From CAXYVC01 sp964292295 (lineage in GTDB: Bacteria > Acidobacteriota > Holophagae > Holophagales > Holophagaceae), in the NCBI GenBank assembly GCA_964292295.1, contig CAXYVC010000123.1, positions 1 to 8,098 of the forward strand: a stretch of 8,098 nucleotides of DNA, given 5' to 3'. Below, one piece after another: positions 5,848-8,098 of the stretch. A program made the position numbers and the translations under genes. Each line of letters starts with the position of its first letter. Position 1 is the stretch's first letter. A model generated the notes under the pieces. It was given only the letters and a program-made list of their open reading frames with translations. It made no database searches and had not been told where the DNA came from.

Positions 5848-6108
5848 TCAGCTGGCCCTCTGGTGCATCTGGGCCATGGCGACGCCGAGGTCTTCGGCCA
5901 GTTTGCCCAGCTGGTCAGCCAGGAAGCCCAGCTGAAGACCGAAGCCGTAGGCCTCGCGGCTGGTCAGCTCCAGAGCCTTGGTGTCGGAATCGTCGCCCAG
6001 GCGGTTGAGCTCCCGGGCTTGAAGCAGTGCCCTGGCGGCCTCCAACTGGGCACGCAGGTCCTCTGCCAGGTTGCGGGCCGCATCCATGCGGGCGAAGGCG
6101 GCGCTCAT
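5848..6108 (-). CDS. Small unknown protein coupled to the antirepressor, paralogue of the 71-aa protein
   Basis: An 86-residue protein with ATG at 6108. GGAGGTG lies upstream at good spacing and the ATG overlaps the antirepressor stop (ATGA), so the two are probably co-translated. Residues about 8-36 form an Ala/Arg/Leu-rich amphipathic helix (LAEDLRAQLEAARALLQ). The block ALELTSREAYGFGLQLGFLA follows at about 45-64, and then a second helix. The block is shared with the 71-aa protein at 4552-4767. No membrane segment, zinc ligands or catalytic motif is seen, and I do not recognise the family. Coupling to a P22-type antirepressor suggests a helper or modulator of that protein, but this is inference from position only. 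Confidence 0.68.
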   Translation of the reverse strand: MSAAFARMDAARNLAEDLRAQLEAARALLQARELNRLGDDSDTKALELTSREAYGFGLQLGFLADQLGKLAEDLGVAMAQMHQRAS

Positions 6109-6941
6109 CGAAGCACCTCCGGGGCGGGGAAGATGCCAGGGGATAGGCGGTGCAGCACCACGCGGGCCACGTCGTGGCCGTAGAGGTCCATCAGCTCCCG
6201 AGGGGTCACCTCGCGCACCGTGATGCTGCCCCGGGGTGCACCCACCGGGCCTTCCTCCCAGCGGCGCTCGGGCGTCATGCGCGCGCCACCGGGGCGGCCC
6301 TTCGTCGGATGCAGGGGGAAGTGGCGCATGTGGGACTCGAAGGGCTCGAAGGCCACCAGCATCAGGCTGCCCTCCCAACGGTGAGGCAGATCGTAGTCGT
6401 GAACCCGGGAATGCACGGTGGGGCGGGCCATGCCCAGGCGCTTGCCGATCTCGCCCGGGCTCAGCCAGGTCCAACGCTCGGCGCCGGGCTGGGCCTCCTC
6501 CGGATTCAGGCCTGTCACGCCCTCGACCTCTTCGAAGAGCGCCCGCGTGGCCTCCGGCGCGGCGGCCCGGACTTCAGGCCGGATGGCCGCGCCCGTGCGC
6601 CAGTAGGCATCCAGCACCTGGAAGCATTCTTTCTGGTAGGTGCGCAGGCGCTCCCGGAACTCCGACTTCACCCGGGAGGCCTGAATGCTGAAGAGCCAGC
6701 CGTTCAGGTTCTCCAGGGGCAGGCAGGTCATGGTCTGGGGACCACCGGGGGAAGGGATGGTCATATCCCCACACCCCCAGAGGTCGAGGTCAGACACGAT
6801 CTTTCGGTACTGGGTCTTCCAGTCCAGCCCGAGGGCCCCACACAAGGGCTTCACTGGGATGAAGGGCTTCCCACTTTCGGGTTGGACCACAAGGAAGACG
6901 GCTTCACCGTGGAAGTCGATGGATCGGAATTCGGCTGTCAT
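6105..6941 (-). CDS. Phage antirepressor with P22_AR N-terminal domain
   Basis: A 278-residue protein; ATG at 6941 has AAGGAGG five bases upstream. Residues about 8-115 are a clear P22 antirepressor N-terminal domain: IDFHGEAVFLVV, GKPFIPVKPLCGALGLDWKTQYRK, TCLPLENLNGWLFSIQASRVK and YQKECFQVLDAYW are all family hallmarks. After a linker, residues about 157-185 contain LSPGEIGKRLGMARPTVHSRV, a probable helix-turn-helix. The last 100 residues (RHFPLHPTKGRPGG, then a helical tail) are not recognised. P22 Ant-type proteins bind a phage repressor and trigger lytic growth; whether this C-terminal half binds DNA or repressor is unknown. It is translationally coupled to the 86-aa gene, and the pair ends at the terminator at 5802-5824. 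Confidence 0.85.
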   Translation of the reverse strand: MTAEFRSIDFHGEAVFLVVQPESGKPFIPVKPLCGALGLDWKTQYRKIVSDLDLWGCGDMTIPSPGGPQTMTCLPLENLNGWLFSIQASRVKSEFRERLRTYQKECFQVLDAYWRTGAAIRPEVRAAAPEATRALFEEVEGVTGLNPEEAQPGAERWTWLSPGEIGKRLGMARPTVHSRVHDYDLPHRWEGSLMLVAFEPFESHMRHFPLHPTKGRPGGARMTPERRWEEGPVGAPRGSITVREVTPRELMDLYGHDVARVVLHRLSPGIFPAPEVLR

Positions 6942-7022
6942 GCAGCCTCCTTGCTGTCAGGTCCGGAGTTCTAATCCAGACAGGGTGGATGGGTGCCCGA
7001 AAGGGCGGCTGGTGAAACCGGG

Positions 7023-7164
7023 AGCTAGAACCCCCAACGACGCGCCAACAAGGAACGCGAGGTGGAGTGAGCTTCTTCGTGCGCTGACGCGCCTTATTCC
7101 GCTGCACTCCCGGCGATTGCTCACCATGCTTGCCATCCTTGTTGGTTCGTCGGGGGTTCTAAGC
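7023..7164. repeat. Inverted-repeat element, about 136 bp, MITE-like or structured nucleic acid
   Basis: The block TAGAACCCCC (7026-7035) is the exact reverse complement of 7152-7161, and CCAACAAGGA (7045-7054) that of 7136-7145. Between the blocks are 9 and 6 mismatched bases. Further in, GTGAGC (7067-7072) pairs with GCTCAC (7119-7124), and GCGC pairs with GCGC around TGAC (7081-7092). The trinucleotide AGC directly flanks both ends (7023-7025 and 7162-7164), as a 3-bp target duplication would. Only one copy is in the window, so a mobile origin is unproven. Confidence 0.6.
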
Positions 7165-7215
7165 CCGATGGGACAAGGATGACCAGGGACGGATTTGGGT
7201 CAAGCGGAATCCGTC

Positions 7216-7236
7216 AAAAAGATTGCATCACAAATC
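7216..7236 (-). terminator. Weak terminator candidate after the lipoprotein gene
   Basis: On the minus strand, GATTTG (7236-7231) can pair with CAATC (7225-7221) with one bulged T around a short loop, followed directly by TTTTT (7220-7216). It lies about 22 bases after the lipoprotein stop. The stem is short and AT-rich, so support is modest. Confidence 0.3.
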
Positions 7237-7258
7237 TCGACACCTCCCGGGTGGGAAG

Positions 7259-7675
7259 TTAAGAACGGCGCGGCTTCTGCTTGCCCTTGTCTAGCTTTGG
7301 CTCGTAAGGAAGCGGAATGGAAGGGTCGGGTGGATATGGCCCCATCGCTTCCTCAATCTTGGGCCATACCAGGTAGCAACTCCAGTTTCGACCGTCTGAA
7401 GTGCCATAAACCAGATATTCAGATGTCCCATCCGCATGTTGACGGTAGTAGTACTCCCCACAGTTCCTCGCGTGTGCCTTAACCAGTGCGCGAGTAATCC
7501 CCAAATCAAACGATTCACGCCAAGGTCCGGGATATTTCTGGGACATTGGCGCATTTTCAGAGACGCGAGAGCTAGTGTTCGTTGATCCGCTGTCGCACCC
7601 GATAAAGGCCAAAGCCAATCCGAATGCGATTGAGCCAATGAGAAGCCCTCTAGAAAATCGGCTTCGCATCTTCAT
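7259..7675 (-). CDS. Predicted lipoprotein of unknown function (likely cargo gene)
   Basis: A 138-residue protein with AAGGAGA seven to eight bases before the ATG at 7675. The N-terminus MKMRSRFSRG is basic, followed by a hydrophobic core (residues 11-26) and Cys27 in the segment AFIGC, which fits a lipoprotein signal with a slightly unusual Phe at -3. Asp follows the Cys; in enterobacteria this favours inner-membrane retention, but the rule may not hold in this host. The mature part has RNCGEYYYR, a SEYLVYGTSDGRNWSCYLVW segment split by small residues, and a Pro-rich tail. No family is recognised. GC content is near half by eye, clearly below its neighbours, which suggests separate acquisition. 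It lies 33 bases after the GemA-like gene on the same strand. A host-modifying 'moron' role is inference. Confidence 0.72.
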   Translation of the reverse strand: MKMRSRFSRGLLIGSIAFGLALAFIGCDSGSTNTSSRVSENAPMSQKYPGPWRESFDLGITRALVKAHARNCGEYYYRQHADGTSEYLVYGTSDGRNWSCYLVWPKIEEAMGPYPPDPSIPLPYEPKLDKGKQKPRRS

Positions 7676-7708
7676 GGGTGATCTCCTTTTGAGGTTGATT
7701 GGTTAATG

Positions 7709-8098
7709 CTACCTTGATCCCCACCGCTTCTTGGCGCCCACCTTGCCCTTGAGGTGTTCCAGGCAGGCCTGGAGGGCTTCCAGGGGCCAGTCCTCCAGCT
7801 GCTTGGGGGTGCCGTGGATGTGGGGGTAGTGCTGCTGCAGCCAGGCCACGACGCGCGCCCTCAGGCGGGCTCTGCGGGCGGCCTCGCTGCCGTCGAAGGG
7901 GCCAGGGGCCTGGGGCTGGTCCCACTCCGCCGCGTAGGCCTCGCGCAGCAGGCGGCCCACCAGAGGGGCCTTGGCGCCATCCCGGGCCGGCGCGGGCTGT
8001 GCGGTCTTGCCCTGGAGCCGCCCCAGTTCCTGGAGCACCTGCAAGCGCTGGCGGGCGTCCAGGTCACCGGCGCTGCTGCGGCCCGTGAGGGACTGCAG
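7709..8098 (-). CDS. GemA-like protein (DUF1018, Mu gp16), partial, N-terminus off the right edge
   Basis: The frame is open to the window edge, giving the last 129 residues. It begins LQSLTGRSSAGDLDARQRLQ and continues VLQELGRL, matching the family's 'ltGk.Sa..L...el..vL..L' motif. A Pro/Ala-rich linker follows. The C-terminal half has ARVVAWLQQHYPHI and a DWPLEALQACLEHLK helix, comparable in place to the family's closing helix. Its end, KVGAKKRWGSR, is basic. In Mu, GemA is an early/middle gene reported to affect host gyrase and replication genes; a similar role here is by family only. Its place upstream (to the right) of the regulatory and late regions agrees with Mu order. Transposase A/B genes would be expected further right, outside the window. 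Confidence 0.7.
   Translation of the reverse strand: MQSLTGRSSAGDLDARQRLQVLQELGRLQGKTAQPAPARDGAKAPLVGRLLREAYAAEWDQPQAPGPFDGSEAARRARLRARVVAWLQQHYPHIHGTPKQLEDWPLEALQACLEHLKGKVGAKKRWGSR

Larger units (their letters stand above)
6942..7258. other. Gene-poor interval with inverted-repeat element between lipoprotein and antirepressor
   Basis: No supported gene is visible in these 317 bases on either strand. The left part holds the antirepressor ribosome binding site and presumably its promoter, though no convincing -35/-10 pair was found. Two small hairpins lie at 6995-7006 (GCCC, GAAA loop, GGGC) and 7008-7025. A large two-block inverted repeat fills 7026-7161, and a weak terminator-like hairpin for the lipoprotein gene lies at 7216-7236. 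Confidence 0.6.

Noticed and set aside
6150..6974. A 274-codon plus-strand frame opposite the antirepressor gene
   Set aside because: The minus strand carries clear P22_AR motifs and a strong ribosome binding site; the plus frame has neither.
7026..7161. Integron attC site
   Set aside because: The two-box inverted layout and length are reminiscent of attC, but the arms end in GTTCTAA/TAGAAC rather than the GTTRRRY/RYYYAAC core, and no integrase or cassette array is in the window.
7241..7255. Palindrome around CCCGGG as the lipoprotein terminator
   Set aside because: The pairing CACC/GGTG is only four bases and is not followed by a T-run on the minus strand; the site at 7216-7236 is a better though still weak candidate.
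1..8098. CRISPR array, tRNA or rRNA genes
   Set aside because: No spaced identical repeats of CRISPR type, no cloverleaf-like segment and no rRNA-like stretch were seen on either strand.

Overview
The window is an internal piece of a Mu-like (transposable, head-tailed) prophage or phage genome. The host is a high-GC bacterium: roughly two-thirds GC by eye, strong Shine-Dalgarno sites, and one predicted lipoprotein. The host genus cannot be fixed from the sequence; a Gram-negative lineage such as Pseudomonadota or Acidobacteriota is a guess. Both ends of the window cut through genes, and no phage end or host flank is visible.

The main phage modules run right to left on the minus strand in the order known from phage Mu. 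At the right edge is the C-terminal part of a GemA-like (DUF1018, Mu gp16) protein. At the left is a tightly packed late operon: GH19 endolysin (4127-3606), a possible 33-codon gene (3616-3515), a 3TM holin (3522-2968), a DUF2730-like membrane/coiled-coil protein (2971-2651), terminase small subunit (2654-2175), terminase large subunit (2178-523), and the first 150 codons of a DUF935 (Mu gp29-like) portal protein (452 to the left edge). Most late genes overlap by a few bases (GTGA or ATGA), which suggests translational coupling. The portal is the exception: it follows a 70-base gap, and its ribosome binding site lies in the loop of a perfect hairpin.

The middle section, about 4130-7700, lies where Mu carries its Mor/C regulatory genes, but no Mor/C homologue was recognised. 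It holds a different set: an HTH-like 96-aa protein (plus strand) diverging from the late operon across a 9-bp-period repeat array; a small unknown protein (71 aa, minus); a TetR-like regulator and a ribbon-helix-helix-like protein (plus) with an 18-bp palindrome between them; a second small protein (86 aa, minus) related to the 71-aa one; and a P22-type antirepressor-domain protein (minus). Upstream of the antirepressor is a 317-base gap with a 136-bp inverted-repeat element, then a low-GC lipoprotein gene that looks like lysogenic cargo.

A reasonable reading, by inference, is that the middle region is the phage's decision and timing switch. The antirepressor pair and the plus-strand regulators would control lysogeny, and the HTH gene with its repeat array would control the late lysis and packaging operon. 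The strongest points for follow-up are the repeat array, the inverted-repeat element, the paralogous small proteins, and the hairpin on the portal start.
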